From Desulfobulbus elongatus DSM 2908 (GTDB taxonomy: Bacteria; Desulfobacterota; Desulfobulbia; Desulfobulbales; Desulfobulbaceae), in contig NZ_JHZB01000015.1 in the NCBI RefSeq assembly GCF_000621145.1, forward strand, positions 1 through 64,000: 64,000 nt of DNA, in the 5' to 3' direction. Each line of letters starts with the position of its first letter. The first letter of the stretch is position 1. The notes below the pieces were generated by a model that saw nothing but the letters and a program-made list of their open reading frames with translations, made no database searches and had not been told where the DNA came from. Positions 62,647-64,000 of this stretch are shown here, piece after piece. Made by a program: the position numbers and the translations under genes.

Positions 62647-63923
62647 TGCTCAACTACAAAGCCATCGAGATTTTCACCAACGAGGACGCGCGGTACCAGG
62701 GCAAGCCGGTCGCCGATGCCGTCATCGACTCGCTCCGCAACCTGAAAATCGCCGCCCGCTGCATCGTCACCCGCGGGATCGCCGGCTGCTATGAAAACGG
62801 CGAGGTGGCCACCGGCCGGGTGGAGGTCCTTTCCTTCAACCTGCCGATCCGCATCTCCATTGTCCTGCCGGCCGCGGAGACCGAACGGGTGCTGGCCGAA
62901 CTGGACCCGCTGGTCGGCGACGGCATCATCGCGCTCCACGATCTCACCGTGGTCAGCCACAAGGCGGCCAGCACCTTCTTCCCGCGGCAGCTGACCGTGC
63001 GGGACGTGATGACCGTAAACCCGGCACGAGTCACCGCCGAAAGTCTGGCGAGCGAAGCGGCCCGGCTGCTCCTCTCCTCGATTTTTACCGGGCTGCCGGT
63101 GGTGGACGCCCGGGATCGTCCTGTGGGCGTGGTCACGCAGGGCGATCTGATCGCGAAGGGCGGCTTGCCCTTGCGCCTGGGCCTGTTGGCCGAGTCGGAG
63201 CAGGACGAGAAAGAAGCCGTCATGGCGACGCTTGCCCGCAAACGGGTCCGGGAGATCATGACCGCGCCGGCAATGACCATCCCGGAAAATCGGCTGCTCA
63301 CCGACGCCGTCGACGCGATGATGACGAAACAGCTGAAACGCCTGCCGGTGGTGGACAAAGAAGGCCGGCTGGTCGGCATCCTTTCCCGGCTGGACATCTT
63401 CAGGACGGTCATGCGCGAAGCCCCGGACTGGGACGCCTTCCGGGCGCAGAAGATCGAGGTGAACAACCTGCGGACCGTCAAGGACATTCTCCGGCGCGAC
63501 ACCCGGACCGTTTCTCCCGACACCACCATCGACCAGGTGATCCAGACCGTGGACGGCAACGATATGCAGTGCGTGGCGGTGGTCGACGACCGCGGCACCC
63601 TGATCGGCACGATCGCCGACAGCGACCTGCTCCACGCATTCAAGCCGGACCCGGAAGGGGTGCGGGCCCTGTTTGCGCGTCTCTCCCGACCGTCCGGCAA
63701 GGACCTGGCGTACCGGCTGGCCGGCACTACGGCCCGCGCGGTCATGCGCACCGACGTGTCCGCTGTGCGGGAGACCATGGCCATCGGGGAGGCGATCCGG
63801 CTGATGACCGAACAGCGGCTGAAGCGTCTGCCGGTGGTGGACGAGACCGGCCGCTTCCAGGGGATGATCAGCCGAGACTCACTGCTGCGGACCGGCTTCA
63901 GCCAACCCGGCCCCAGAACGTAA
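62646..63923 (+). CDS. DUF190 and CBS-domain protein
   Basis: The N-terminal 110 aa (KAIEIFTNEDARYQGKPVAD, RCIVTRGIAGCYENGEV) are DUF190, a PII-like fold often next to CrcB. Then four CBS motifs follow (VRDVMTVNPARVTAESLASE, VREIMTAPAMTIPENRLLTD, VKDILRRDTRTVSPDTTIDQ, ARAVMRTDVSAVRETMAIGE), which bind adenine nucleotides. The ATG overlaps the crcB stop. It probably regulates fluoride or ion transport; function not proven. Confidence 0.9.
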   Translation: MLNYKAIEIFTNEDARYQGKPVADAVIDSLRNLKIAARCIVTRGIAGCYENGEVATGRVEVLSFNLPIRISIVLPAAETERVLAELDPLVGDGIIALHDLTVVSHKAASTFFPRQLTVRDVMTVNPARVTAESLASEAARLLLSSIFTGLPVVDARDRPVGVVTQGDLIAKGGLPLRLGLLAESEQDEKEAVMATLARKRVREIMTAPAMTIPENRLLTDAVDAMMTKQLKRLPVVDKEGRLVGILSRLDIFRTVMREAPDWDAFRAQKIEVNNLRTVKDILRRDTRTVSPDTTIDQVIQTVDGNDMQCVAVVDDRGTLIGTIADSDLLHAFKPDPEGVRALFARLSRPSGKDLAYRLAGTTARAVMRTDVSAVRETMAIGEAIRLMTEQRLKRLPVVDETGRFQGMISRDSLLRTGFSQPGPRT

Positions 63924-64000
63924 CACTTTATATTTTTTATTATTTCATTGTATGCCCCCACCGGACCACCGGCCCCTGCCGAAAAACGCAAAAAATTCTT

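Overview
This GC-rich window holds an integrated, apparently intact tailed-phage genome (positions 1 to 41893), followed by about 22 kb of bacterial chromosome carrying an iron-only nitrogenase locus. The anf genes with PII-like regulators between H and D, NifA/sigma-54 control, the fluoride switch and the gene style suggest an anaerobic or facultative diazotroph, most likely in the Desulfobacterota. No rRNA or other strict marker is present, so this assignment is inference.

Prophage. The element sits in the 3' half of a tRNA-Leu(CAA) gene. A 59-bp identical sequence occurs at 1-59 and at 41835-41893, the second copy lying inside the intact tRNA next to a leftward tyrosine integrase. From left to right there are small left-end genes; a leftward lysogeny block (membrane protein and CI-type repressor) facing a Cro-like gene across a palindromic operator; and an early region with CII-like, HTH, exonuclease, broken DNA methyltransferase, P4-type primase-helicase, PAPS-reductase-like and ASCH-like genes. 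Next come a 320-bp field of inverted iteron-like repeats (candidate origin); a lambda-type head module (terminase, gpW, portal, S49 protease, gpD, gpE); lysis genes (GH19 endolysin, holin, spanin pair); and a P2-type contractile tail module (V, PAAR, sheath, tube, E/E' frameshift, tape measure, U, X, D, W, J, I, fibre).

The right end of the phage is a complete diversity-generating retroelement (DGR): a 356-aa tail-associated target whose last 43 codons form the variable repeat, an Avd-like accessory gene, the template repeat, and a reverse transcriptase. Across the 130-bp repeats all 13 VR/TR differences fall on template adenines, and a GC-rich hairpin with a GRNA-type loop lies 26 bp after the variable repeat.

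Chromosome, 41.9-48.8 kb: housekeeping genes (RsmB methyltransferase, a DUF-type protein, M24 peptidase, PIN-PhoH ATPase, nitroreductase, zinc-ribbon protein) and tRNA-Phe.

Chromosome, 48.8-57.9 kb: leftward anfA-like activator, nifV homocitrate synthase and a NifX-domain gene, and rightward anfH-nifI1-nifI2-anfD-anfG-anfK. Two divergent sigma-54 promoters flank one inverted pair of NifA-type upstream sites, so a single enhancer probably drives both directions. NifB, NifE and NifN are not here and must be supplied from elsewhere.

Chromosome, 58.0-64.0 kb: a gamma-glutamylcyclotransferase-like gene, an FMN-binding split-barrel gene, a decayed prenyltransferase-like fragment, a ChrB-like/MFS pair, and a fluoride riboswitch with intrinsic terminator ahead of crcB and a DUF190-CBS gene.
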